A stretch of DNA of 32,265 nt from GCA-2794515 sp033763335. Lineage in GTDB: Bacteria > Chloroflexota > Anaerolineae > Aggregatilineales > Phototrophicaceae. Made by a program: the position numbers and the translations under genes. Under the pieces are notes generated by a model. That model searched no databases. It was not told the DNA's origin and saw only the letters and a program-made list of their open reading frames with translations. Shown one piece after another: positions 23,868 through 31,499 of the stretch; positions within the stretch are counted from its first letter, which is position 1, and each line of letters starts with the position of its first letter. The DNA lies in assembly GCA_033763335.1 (NCBI GenBank), contig JANRKU010000020.1:1-32265 (forward strand), read 5' to 3'.

Positions 23868-24875
23868 ATGGGCTTTAAGAAAGGTCGCTGGAGCGTCATT
23901 TTGGCGGTATGCTTGTTATTTTCGCTCAACATTTTCACAGTAGGCGCGGCGGAACGGGATAATGCTAGTTGGACTGTTGGGTGCGAAGGGTTTCGGAGTA
24001 ATGGGGGCGGATTTGTCCTCACCCGTGATAATACAGGCGTTGGGCGTGAGCAATTGGTCATTTCTGCATTAGATGGCAATGGCAAGGTGATTTTTGCGCC
24101 TGCCGCCGAATCTTTCATCGTTGGTGGTGGCTTGTATATCACCGATGGCGTGCTATTCAAGTGGACATCTGCCCCCACAGCCAACCCCCTCACCGTATCG
24201 GTGGTGAGTTCAGAGGGCAATGGATACCCAGAAGAAGTTGTCTATCGGGTACAAGGCACATGCGATAATTTCGCCACTTGGACAATCCCTTTACCAACCC
24301 CTAATGACCGCACCGTATCACCTTCTGTACAGATTAATGAGTCATCCAGACTCGTCACCAATCCCGAAAATATTGGCGAAAATTATGTGGGGTATTTGAT
24401 TGTGAATACCTTCCGCGCTAATTTGCGGAGTGGAGATGGTGTTGAATATACAGTCGTGGCGCGTGTCAATGGTGGCACAGAACTCATCGTTCTCGGTGTG
24501 AATGAAGACCGCACATGGTGGTTTGTGCAAGTGGATGATGTGCGCGGATGGATTAACAATGATTTGATTTTGGTGCGTGGTGATTTGACCACCATCCCCA
24601 TTTTGAACGTAAACGAAGTAACAGAAGCCGAAATTTTGCCCCCACGCTTCTATTTGTGGATTACCAGCCCACTTTATGCCTATGCGACCAAAACAGGTGG
24701 TGTGGTTTGTCAATTAGAGGGCGACCTTGAATATGTCATTACTGGCAAAAATGGCGATGGTAGCTGGTTCTTGGTAGAAGCCTATTGTGGCAATCAATGG
24801 GTTGAAGGTTGGTTCCCCGCCGAATTTGGGGCAATCCGCAATTTAGCCGAATTACCCATCCCCGTTGTTCAATAA
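23868..24875 (+). CDS. secreted protein with two SH3-like domains
   Basis: The ATG at 23868 is favoured over the one at 23859 because AAAGGA lies about nine bases ahead of it. The protein has 335 residues. An N-terminal signal peptide (GRWSVILAVCLLFSLNIFTVGAAE) is followed by a beta-rich region (about 30-150) with two cysteines. A bacterial SH3 domain follows (about 173-237): 'RANLRSGDGVEYTVVARV', 'LIVLGVNEDRTWWFVQV', 'RGWINNDLILV'. A second SH3-like unit closes the protein (about 263-320): 'SPLYAYATKTGGVVCQLEG', 'GSWFLVEAYCGNQWVEGWFP', with a cysteine pair that could form a disulphide. SH3b domains commonly bind cell-wall peptide or glycan. A hairpin follows the stop. Confidence 0.75.
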   Translation: MGFKKGRWSVILAVCLLFSLNIFTVGAAERDNASWTVGCEGFRSNGGGFVLTRDNTGVGREQLVISALDGNGKVIFAPAAESFIVGGGLYITDGVLFKWTSAPTANPLTVSVVSSEGNGYPEEVVYRVQGTCDNFATWTIPLPTPNDRTVSPSVQINESSRLVTNPENIGENYVGYLIVNTFRANLRSGDGVEYTVVARVNGGTELIVLGVNEDRTWWFVQVDDVRGWINNDLILVRGDLTTIPILNVNEVTEAEILPPRFYLWITSPLYAYATKTGGVVCQLEGDLEYVITGKNGDGSWFLVEAYCGNQWVEGWFPAEFGAIRNLAELPIPVVQ

Positions 24876-24887
24876 ATGATGTGATGC

Positions 24888-24909
24888 GAGGGGCAATTAC
24901 TTGCCCCTC
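24888..24909 (+). terminator. hairpin after the secreted SH3-like gene
   Basis: GAGGGGCAA (24888-24896) and TTGCCCCTC (24901-24909) form a perfect nine-base-pair stem with a four-base loop. Only a short TTAG follows, so termination may be imperfect. Confidence 0.5.
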
Positions 24910-24923
24910 TTAGAAATGATGTT

Positions 24924-25232
24924 ATGGAAAGTGAACTTTGTATGATAAAAGAAAATCTAGCAACCTTAGTACAAGATATGTCTACCGAAGAGTTAGATGC
25001 GGTCATCTATTATTTACAAGCATTGCGTCTACAACGGGGTAGCCATGAGGCGACATTAACCGATGAAGAAATTACAGAACTCATGACTCCTAACCCCAAA
25101 GATGGGGCATGGATTGTCGCCAATAGCCCTGAGATTGGTATATTGTCAGATATGACAGAAGATACACTGGAGTGGTCTAAAGAACTGCGGCGAAAAATAG
25201 AATCACGCACAACAGGCGACAATAAAAAGTGA
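24924..25232 (+). CDS. predicted antitoxin of a VapBC-type pair
   Basis: This acidic protein of up to 102 residues lies directly ahead of a PIN-domain gene, which is the main reason for the call. The first half is helical (MSTEELDAVIYYLQALRLQRG), the second half carries 'LTDEEITELMTPNPKDGAWIVANSPEIG'. I see no clear ribbon-helix-helix, AbrB or PHD DNA-binding motif, so the family is uncertain. ATG at 24924 or the in-frame ATG at 24942 could be the start; neither has a strong ribosome binding site. Its stop overlaps the toxin GTG start by four bases, as is usual for such pairs. Confidence 0.6.
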   Translation: MESELCMIKENLATLVQDMSTEELDAVIYYLQALRLQRGSHEATLTDEEITELMTPNPKDGAWIVANSPEIGILSDMTEDTLEWSKELRRKIESRTTGDNKK

Positions 25233-25609
25233 TTATAAATGGGCTATTAGATACAAATGTCCTGATAGATGTTTTACGTAACTATCAACCAGCCAACTAT
25301 TGGCTGGCACAACAATCCCAATTGGGCATCAGCCGATTTATTCACATGGAATTGATTGAAGGTGCAAGAAATAAACAAGAATTAAAGCAAATATTGGCAT
25401 TTTTGCGAAATTTTGCAACAATCCCTGTATTCGACGATGATGTGATATGGGCGCAGAATCAACTTGCAAAATATAATTTAAGTCATCAAGTTGGAAGTTT
25501 AGATTGTCTGATTGCATCTTCGGCACATCGGTTACAATTACCACTTTATACACTTAATATCAAAGATTTTAAGCCATTGCTTGGTAATTTAGCACAACGC
25601 CCTTATTAA
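25229..25609 (+). CDS. vapC: VapC-type PIN-domain ribonuclease toxin
   Basis: The protein has 126 residues, the normal VapC length. The four acidic-site elements are present in order: D8 in LLDTNVLIDVL, E41 in HMELIEGARN, D92 in GSLDCLIASSAH, and the N110/K112/D113 region of YTLNIKDFKPL near the C-terminus. VapC toxins cleave specific tRNA or rRNA sites and are held in check by the antitoxin. The GTG start overlaps the antitoxin stop (GTGA at 25229-25232), so translation is coupled. A bidirectional hairpin follows. Base composition looks AT-rich, consistent with a transferred module. Confidence 0.88.
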   Translation: MIINGLLDTNVLIDVLRNYQPANYWLAQQSQLGISRFIHMELIEGARNKQELKQILAFLRNFATIPVFDDDVIWAQNQLAKYNLSHQVGSLDCLIASSAHRLQLPLYTLNIKDFKPLLGNLAQRPY

Positions 25610-25648
25610 AAAATAAGGCACATAACCCCAGTGTGCCTATTTATATTT
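25609..25648. terminator. bidirectional terminator between vapC and the SRPBCC gene
   Basis: AGGCACA (25616-25622) and TGTGCCT (25632-25638) form a seven-base-pair stem around a nine-base loop. An A-rich tract lies on the left and ATTTATATTT on the right, so it can act on both converging genes. Confidence 0.65.
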
Positions 25649-26069
25649 AGGCTTTCTCGGCGTAGGCTTTTAACCCCGTCACAAAATCTTGAAAAGATTG
25701 TGTCATATCGGGAATTGTCTTGCCAATCAGTGGCAACATCGGACCGCTAAATTCCTCACGTAGTGTAAAATCAATCGTCCCATCAGCTTTTGGTGCTAAT
25801 GTGAATGTCCTCACGCCCTTAAATAACCCCAATGGCATACCCCCCGTCCATGCCATCTTTTCGCCAATCACAAATTCTGTCACTTTGGCGGGAAAGGCAC
25901 GATTGGGGCTAATTTTGTTGTGGGCGACCACTTTTTGCCCACTTGCAATTGTTCCCTCTATTTTAATCACACCCGGTTCCCATGTTGGGTAATTGGGGGC
26001 ATCGGTCAAAATTGCCCAAATACGTTCTTTACTCGCTTTGATATTGATTGTGGCAGTAAAATATTTCAT
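25647..26069 (-). CDS. SRPBCC (START-like / polyketide cyclase) family protein
   Basis: The protein has 140 residues and is a single SRPBCC domain. It opens with the strand 'ATINIKASKERIWAILTDAPNYPTW', the typical first strand and helices, and ends with the long C-terminal helix 'MTQSFQDFVTGLKAYAEKA'. The fold makes a deep hydrophobic pocket for a lipid or aromatic ligand, which is unknown here. AGGAG lies about nine bases ahead of the ATG. It is divergent from the ECF sigma factor gene across 108 bases, so the two may share control. It may also be a stand-alone AHSA1-like protein. Confidence 0.85.
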   Translation of the reverse strand: MKYFTATINIKASKERIWAILTDAPNYPTWEPGVIKIEGTIASGQKVVAHNKISPNRAFPAKVTEFVIGEKMAWTGGMPLGLFKGVRTFTLAPKADGTIDFTLREEFSGPMLPLIGKTIPDMTQSFQDFVTGLKAYAEKA

Positions 26070-26177
26070 TGGTTACACTCCTGATTATCAATCGCAAACG
26101 AACACCACCTTATATGACTGCAATTTGGTACAAAAGGATGCGGTGCGCGTATAAATTTGATGTCATTGGAGATGTGG

Positions 26178-27161
26178 ATGATACAACAGCCAGACCAGTT
26201 GCTCGACCAAACGAAATTTGACCAATTGGTTGAACACCATCGGCATGAATTACATATCCACTGCTATCGCATGATGGGGACATTAGACGATGCAGAGGAC
26301 ATGGTGCAAGAGACCTTTTTGCGGGCATGGCGTGGGCGCGGGACGTATGAAGGGCGTGCCTCATTACGGGCATGGTTGTATAAAATTGCCACCAATGTGT
26401 GTTTGGATGCCCTCAAAAAACAACCCAGACGATTTATCCCAAAAACCCGCGAAAAAGCCTCATCTGCAACCGACCCCATCCCGCCATCAGTCACCGACCC
26501 CATCTGGCTAGACCCTTATCCCGATGAATGGCTCATGGGACATGAGGATACACCAGAAGACACAATTATTAGTCAAGAAAATATCACAATGGCATTCATC
26601 GTTGCTTTGCATTTGCTTCCCCCGCGCCAACGGGCAATCCTCATTTTATCTGATGTGTTTGATTGGCAAGCGAGTGAAGTGGCGCTGGCGCTCGATACCA
26701 CACCATCGGCGGTCAAAAGTGCTTTACATCGGGCGCGTGCCACATTGACCCAACAGGGTCAGGCACAGACACCCTTTTCTGGTGATGTTGAACAAACTAT
26801 TTTGGATACCTATATTCAGGCATGGCAAACTGGTGATGTGACGGCTCTCATTGGTTTATTGACCGATGAAGCGACTTTTAGTATGCCACCCATTCCATCA
26901 TGGTATCGGGGGCGCGAGAACATTCGCAATCTGATTTCAAAGACAATTTTTACCGGACAAGCCAATGGGCGTTGGCGATTGTTGCCTACTCGTGCTAATC
27001 GGCAAATTGCCTTTGGGTTATATCGGTATTCAGAAGCGGATGGCGTGTATATGGCGTATGGCATCCAATTAGTAACATTTGAGGGGCATCTGATTGGCGA
27101 TATTATCACCTTCAGACACCCCTCATTGATGGCACATTTCCGTTTGCCAACTACACTCTAA
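26178..27161 (+). CDS. ECF sigma factor with C-terminal SnoaL-like domain (SigG/SigJ-type)
   Basis: The ATG at 26178 has GGAG six bases upstream, so I prefer it to earlier starts at 26157-26172. The protein has 327 residues. Region 2 (about 13-82) shows 'HIHCYRMMGTLDDAEDMVQETFLRAWRG' and 'RAWLYKIATNVCLDALK'. A spacer with WLDPYPDEWL (110-119), a motif I associate with this ECF subgroup, precedes region 4 (about 134-190: LPPRQRAILILSDVFDWQASEVALALDTTPSAVKSALHRAR). A SnoaL-like domain (about 204-320) follows. In related ECFs this domain takes the place of an anti-sigma factor by sensing a ligand or controlling activity. No anti-sigma gene is adjacent. Confidence 0.9.
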   Translation: MIQQPDQLLDQTKFDQLVEHHRHELHIHCYRMMGTLDDAEDMVQETFLRAWRGRGTYEGRASLRAWLYKIATNVCLDALKKQPRRFIPKTREKASSATDPIPPSVTDPIWLDPYPDEWLMGHEDTPEDTIISQENITMAFIVALHLLPPRQRAILILSDVFDWQASEVALALDTTPSAVKSALHRARATLTQQGQAQTPFSGDVEQTILDTYIQAWQTGDVTALIGLLTDEATFSMPPIPSWYRGRENIRNLISKTIFTGQANGRWRLLPTRANRQIAFGLYRYSEADGVYMAYGIQLVTFEGHLIGDIITFRHPSLMAHFRLPTTL

Positions 27162-27171
27162 AAACAGATTT

Positions 27172-29049
27172 TTAGCAATTTGCCCCTGTAACGACATCAC
27201 AGGTAGGACGTGGGGGGCGAGTCGGTTCTTCTGTGACGACTGGCACAATTTCTGTTGGCATAGGTACAGATTCTGTCGGTGCGTGGGTGGATATAGGCGC
27301 GGTTTGTGCCATTTCGGTTTCAATCGGTGGGGCTATCCGTTGTACCGCAGGCACTAATAAGGCGGTGGTACGGCTCGTTTCTGCAACCCAACCACCACGA
27401 CTTGTTTGCCACCAGCGATACCCACCCCAGCACAATGATTCGCCAAATATGGTGAATTGCTCATCGGCTTCCACAATCCCAATCACACGACCATTAGGGA
27501 CTGCGCGTAAATTGAGGACGTTACCGTTGGGTTGCACTAAACTATCACTGAAGAAGGCGCTGGGCAAAATTCCTACACAACTAGATTCATTACCCAATGT
27601 GGCGAGTGGGATGCGAATATCATTGGGCAACCATACAGGCTTGTCATAAGTGTTGGGAAATTCGGCTACAAAGGCATCTGGTGTGAGCAGATAAAAATCA
27701 GCACGTCCTTTTGGGCTATGATATGAAATGCTCTCTGCAATCCATACACTGCCCAAATCCATGCCAAGTAGATTCAAATTCACCTGCCACCATACGAATA
27801 CTTGCGAATAATCATTTTCTGACATGATAATTTCGCCATCAACAACACCTTCTACCATTTTGACAGTTTCTGTACGGCGGGTGCAAACAGGTCCCGCCAC
27901 AACAGTATCAATGAGTTGACTGAAAGGAATGGGTACTTTGAGGAAATTTTCTTCAGAGATAAGGCTTGGCTCTTCTTCGGCTTCTTCGTCGTCATTATTG
28001 GGGTCTGCACCATGAAATTCTTCTAATAGCTCTTCAATGGCATCGGTATTATCAGTGAGGTCAATAAGGCTTGTTTGTTCCCATGGCAGATAGATATAAG
28101 CAGGCATTTGTGGATTAGAGCCAAGATTAAAACGTGCATAATTGACGATGACATGATAAAGCGATTCTATCTTGTCGTCAGAGAGGCTTGTTTCATTCAC
28201 ATAATGTCCCATGTAAAAGGCTTTTTCGCCAATGGTCAAGCGAGAGGGTGCAGTGCCATCACACTCATTACCTTGTAATTGGGTGCCACCCACAATACCT
28301 TCACTGGGTTCATAAACATGGGGGGTGAGATAATAGGCTTCCATATCGCTCAATTCTGGCAAGGCTTGAATATCAAACCCACCTTGCAGAGAGATAAATT
28401 CCACTATCAACCCGCCTTTTGGCTTAATTTTGATGATAGGGGCATATTGCACGGGTTCAGCGTCATTATTATTGACATTATCATTGCCTTGATTTGCAAC
28501 CTGTAATTCGAGCGCAATATCTTCCCAACGGACACTCTCTATGAGCCAGCCTGTTTGCCCACTCACTTCCACTTCCCAGAACATCGCCACACCCTCTTTG
28601 AAGGGCAAGCAGGTATATGCCCCTGTGGTTTGGGCGATTGTGCCTTGCTCTAATGTGGTGATACCATTTTGTGCCAAAATCATGCCACTATTACCCCCGC
28701 CTGCTTCTGGCGATAGGCGATAGGCATCATGTTGGACGGCATTCAACAAGGCTTCAAAATACGTATATAAATCGGCATAATCCATCTCGCCACCCGTAAT
28801 TTCACCAAACCAGACCTGTTCGGTGAGGCGTACAGGGATATTTGGCGCGAGATACGATGGCGCGGCATGTTCACATCCTGTATTGGCGGGGGTGTAATTG
28901 AGGTTGACCATCATCCCCGCTTCGGGATTTTCTGGATAAAAATCTATTTCATCGGGGTCAATGCCAAATAACCCTTTGGCAGATAACATGCTGGTGCAGA
29001 TTAACATTACGATAACGATGATGACAAGTAAAAGACCTTTGGTTTTCAT
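27172..29049 (-). CDS. large secreted protein with C-terminal SH3-like domain, function unknown
   Basis: The protein has 625 residues. The signal peptide (KGLLLVIIVIVMLICTSML) is followed by a long beta-rich region with Gly/Asn patches and several cysteine-containing segments such as NTGCEHAAPSYLAP and YTCLPFKEGVAMFWEVEVSGQTGWL. An acidic linker (DDEEAEEEPSLISEE) lies near the middle. An SH3-like unit covers about 505-557: 'GNVLNLRAVPNGRVIGIVEADEQ', 'CWGGYRWWQTSRGGWVAE'. The last 68 residues are Pro/Thr-rich and end in two cysteines. No catalytic motif was found. It is probably a wall- or surface-bound protein. AGGAG lies ahead of the ATG. Confidence 0.7.
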   Translation of the reverse strand: MKTKGLLLVIIVIVMLICTSMLSAKGLFGIDPDEIDFYPENPEAGMMVNLNYTPANTGCEHAAPSYLAPNIPVRLTEQVWFGEITGGEMDYADLYTYFEALLNAVQHDAYRLSPEAGGGNSGMILAQNGITTLEQGTIAQTTGAYTCLPFKEGVAMFWEVEVSGQTGWLIESVRWEDIALELQVANQGNDNVNNNDAEPVQYAPIIKIKPKGGLIVEFISLQGGFDIQALPELSDMEAYYLTPHVYEPSEGIVGGTQLQGNECDGTAPSRLTIGEKAFYMGHYVNETSLSDDKIESLYHVIVNYARFNLGSNPQMPAYIYLPWEQTSLIDLTDNTDAIEELLEEFHGADPNNDDEEAEEEPSLISEENFLKVPIPFSQLIDTVVAGPVCTRRTETVKMVEGVVDGEIIMSENDYSQVFVWWQVNLNLLGMDLGSVWIAESISYHSPKGRADFYLLTPDAFVAEFPNTYDKPVWLPNDIRIPLATLGNESSCVGILPSAFFSDSLVQPNGNVLNLRAVPNGRVIGIVEADEQFTIFGESLCWGGYRWWQTSRGGWVAETSRTTALLVPAVQRIAPPIETEMAQTAPISTHAPTESVPMPTEIVPVVTEEPTRPPRPTCDVVTGANC

Positions 29050-29296
29050 GTGGTGGCACTCCTAATAAATATGCGAGATATAACCACATCATAGCTATTT
29101 AGCGCCTAGAGAACGCTTATTGATTCATTTCCAATCGAAACCAATGAAAGCATGATATTTGATAGGGGTAAATTTTTCCAATTGATGGGAATTTATGATA
29201 AATAGCAATCAGAAATATGATTTTGTACACTATTTTTATGATTAAAGTGAGCCTAATTTGAAGATAAAAATAAGGATAGGAAAGGAGATTATTATC

Positions 29297-30613
29297 ATGA
29301 TTATTTCGGATAAAAGTATGGAAATTCGATTGCCCACAAAGCATAAAAATGTTTTGATGGCATTTTCTGATGCTACATCCAATCTTTTTGAGAGAAATTC
29401 TATCCCCATACGTTTTGCGGTCACAAAAAGCTCAGATGAAACATTCTTTTGTGAAATTGGCTCTTTGGATACTCATGACGAATCATTCCCTTTGCCTCAA
29501 TCAATTTTTCAATTCCGAGCAAGAGAATATGAAAATCATAGCCAATTTAACGCGGTAATGCTCATCCCAACCGGTATAGATTGCGAAATTGGGGGACATG
29601 CGGGTGATGCGACCCCAGTTGTACGATTGTTATCTTCTTTTTGCAACCATCTCATTATTCACCCAAATGTGGTGAATGCGTCTGATATTAACGAATTGAC
29701 AGATAATTGTTTGGTCGTTGAGGGGAGTGTTTTATCACGTCTCTTAATGGGTACAGTTGGATTAGAAAAAGTCCCTGCAAATCGTGTTTTGGTTGTCTTA
29801 GAAGACGTGGATGTGCCAGAGATAACGCAAGCAACGATTAATTCTGTATCGGCGGCGCGAGTTACTTTGGGGTTAAACGTCACAGAGGTTATTTGCATGA
29901 GGCAACCATGCTCAGCAAAAATTCAATTTAGCACATCGGGTCGGGCATCTGGGACAATTCAACAGTTAGAAAATTTAGTGAATATCTTGATTGAACGTCA
30001 AGATACCTATGATGCTGTGGCATTAGTAACTGTTTTGGGAGGAGAAAAGACCCAAGACCAACTCATGTACGATTATTATGTGCAGAATACAATTAATCCA
30101 TGGGGGGGTATCGAAGCCATGTTGACACATGCTCTCTCAATGCTCATCAATAAGCCGACAATGCACGCCCCCATGATGGAAAGTGCTGAACCACTTAATT
30201 TTGGTATTGTTGACCCACGTAAATCGGCAGAAGTTGTCTCCCGCACCTATATGCACTGTATTATGAAAGGGTTGCATCGTAGCCCTAAAATTGTTACCAA
30301 TACGACACTTTTTGGCAGGTCAGGCATTTTAAGCGTAGAAGATATTCATTGTTTGGTCATCCCAGAAGGTGTTTTAGGGTTGCCGACCTTGGCGGCGATG
30401 CAACAAGGTATTCCTGTGATTGCTGTGCGCGAGAATAAAAACTTAATGCAAAATTGGCTAGAGGATTTGCCATTTACACAAGGAAAATATTTTGTTGTAG
30501 ATAATTACCTAGAGGCGGCAGGGCTAATGGCGGCGCTCAAAGCGGGTGTTTGCCCATCTGCCCTTCGGCGACCCATTCCACAAACACTCGTACATGAAAT
30601 GAGTCTCTCATAA
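29297..30613 (+). CDS. DUF3326 family protein
   Basis: I chose the ATG at 29297 because AAGGAG lies ten bases upstream; the frame is open from 29258 but without a site. The protein has 438 residues. The defining stretch is PTGIDCEIGGHAGDATPVVR (about 91-110) followed by a HPNVVNAS segment (about 122-129) and, later, 'VIPEGVLGLPTLAAMQQGIPVIAVREN'. DUF3326 proteins are known mainly from cyanobacteria and plants, where they are predicted to be enzymes of unknown reaction. Here the gene stands alone and AT-rich between a secreted-protein gene and the transporter genes. Lateral acquisition is possible but untested. Confidence 0.85.
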   Translation: MIISDKSMEIRLPTKHKNVLMAFSDATSNLFERNSIPIRFAVTKSSDETFFCEIGSLDTHDESFPLPQSIFQFRAREYENHSQFNAVMLIPTGIDCEIGGHAGDATPVVRLLSSFCNHLIIHPNVVNASDINELTDNCLVVEGSVLSRLLMGTVGLEKVPANRVLVVLEDVDVPEITQATINSVSAARVTLGLNVTEVICMRQPCSAKIQFSTSGRASGTIQQLENLVNILIERQDTYDAVALVTVLGGEKTQDQLMYDYYVQNTINPWGGIEAMLTHALSMLINKPTMHAPMMESAEPLNFGIVDPRKSAEVVSRTYMHCIMKGLHRSPKIVTNTTLFGRSGILSVEDIHCLVIPEGVLGLPTLAAMQQGIPVIAVRENKNLMQNWLEDLPFTQGKYFVVDNYLEAAGLMAALKAGVCPSALRRPIPQTLVHEMSLS

Positions 30614-30620
30614 GAGTTAT

Positions 30621-30665
30621 AGCCAGAGAATTCTCATAGCATATGTTTATGGGAGTTCTCTGGCT
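30621..30665. terminator. hairpin between the DUF3326 and transporter genes
   Basis: AGCCAGAGAA (30621-30630) and TTCTCTGGCT (30656-30665) are exact reverse complements, ten base pairs, with some further pairing inside. They lie in the convergent gap. T tracts are short (ATTATTTTA on the right), so efficiency is uncertain. Confidence 0.6.
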
Positions 30666-30668
30666 CAA

Positions 30669-31499
30669 TTATTTTAACCCACTAGAGGCAAAACTTTCGA
30701 TGAATCGGCGTTGGAAAAAGATGAATAACACCACCAACGGCGCGACCACCAAAATTGTCCCCGCCATCAATTGCCCATAATTTGTCCCCGCCTCTGTCGC
30801 AGAAAATAGTTGGCTCAATCCTGTTGTGACAGGACGGACTTCTGCCGTGCGTGTGACCATCGCCGCCCACAAAAATTCATTCCAACGGGCGCTAATGGAG
30901 ACCAATGAAAATGCGACATAGGTGGGGATGGATAGTGGGATATAGACAAAACGCAAAATTTGACCAATATTTGCCCCATCAATCCGCGCCGCTTCTTCAA
31001 GTTCGGGCGGAATTTCACGGAATGTTTGGCGCATAAGCAATACCCCAAATGCCGATGCCCAATACGGCATCATCAACGCCCAACGGGTATCGAATAACCC
31101 AATTTGGCGCATGGTGGTCAAATTTTGCACCACCAATACCCCACTCGGAATCATCAATTGCACTAGCAAGACGAATAACAAGGCATTGCGCCCAAAAAAT
31201 TTCATCCGCCCAAAGGCATACCCCGCCATCGTGATTGTGACCAATTGCACCCCCAAAACACCGACAACGACCAAAAAACTGGTCAGATAATGCCATTCCC
31301 ATGGGGCGAGTTCTAATGCCCGTTGATAATTTTCCAGTGTGATGCTCCGCCCAAAGAAGATACTCCCCACAGTCAACGGGTCTGATGAGGGACGCACACT
31401 AATCAATATGGCAAAAAATAACGGTGCGACCCAAAGTAGACTCACCACCATCGTAAGAATATCCGCCACCACACTCCAACGATTGCGTTTATTGACCAT
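30669..31499 (-). CDS. carbohydrate ABC transporter permease, MalG-like
   Basis: I chose the ATG at 31499 because AAGGAAAG lies about nine bases ahead; the frame also opens at 31517. The protein has about 276 residues with six hydrophobic segments. The EAA loop EEAARIDGA (about 168-176 of this start) contacts the ATPase in the cytoplasm. The last hydrophobic segment is followed by 'FFQRRFIESFASSGLK', typical of MalG-type subunits. It partners the upstream MalF-like permease; their genes overlap by 11 bases. A solute-binding protein and an ATPase would be expected nearby, beyond the window. The sugar cannot be told from these subunits. Confidence 0.92.
   Translation of the reverse strand: MVNKRNRWSVVADILTMVVSLLWVAPLFFAILISVRPSSDPLTVGSIFFGRSITLENYQRALELAPWEWHYLTSFLVVVGVLGVQLVTITMAGYAFGRMKFFGRNALLFVLLVQLMIPSGVLVVQNLTTMRQIGLFDTRWALMMPYWASAFGVLLMRQTFREIPPELEEAARIDGANIGQILRFVYIPLSIPTYVAFSLVSISARWNEFLWAAMVTRTAEVRPVTTGLSQLFSATEAGTNYGQLMAGTILVVAPLVVLFIFFQRRFIESFASSGLK

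Noticed and set aside
27158..27175. AT-only hairpin CTAAAAA/TTTTTAG between the ECF sigma and secreted-protein genes
   Set aside because: A stem with only two G-C pairs at the base is too weak to call a terminator.
29050..29296. Search for a promoter or small RNA in the 247-base gap ahead of the DUF3326 gene
   Set aside because: The gap is AT-rich and shows many partial -10-like sequences, but no -35/-10 pair with good spacing and no clear hairpin.
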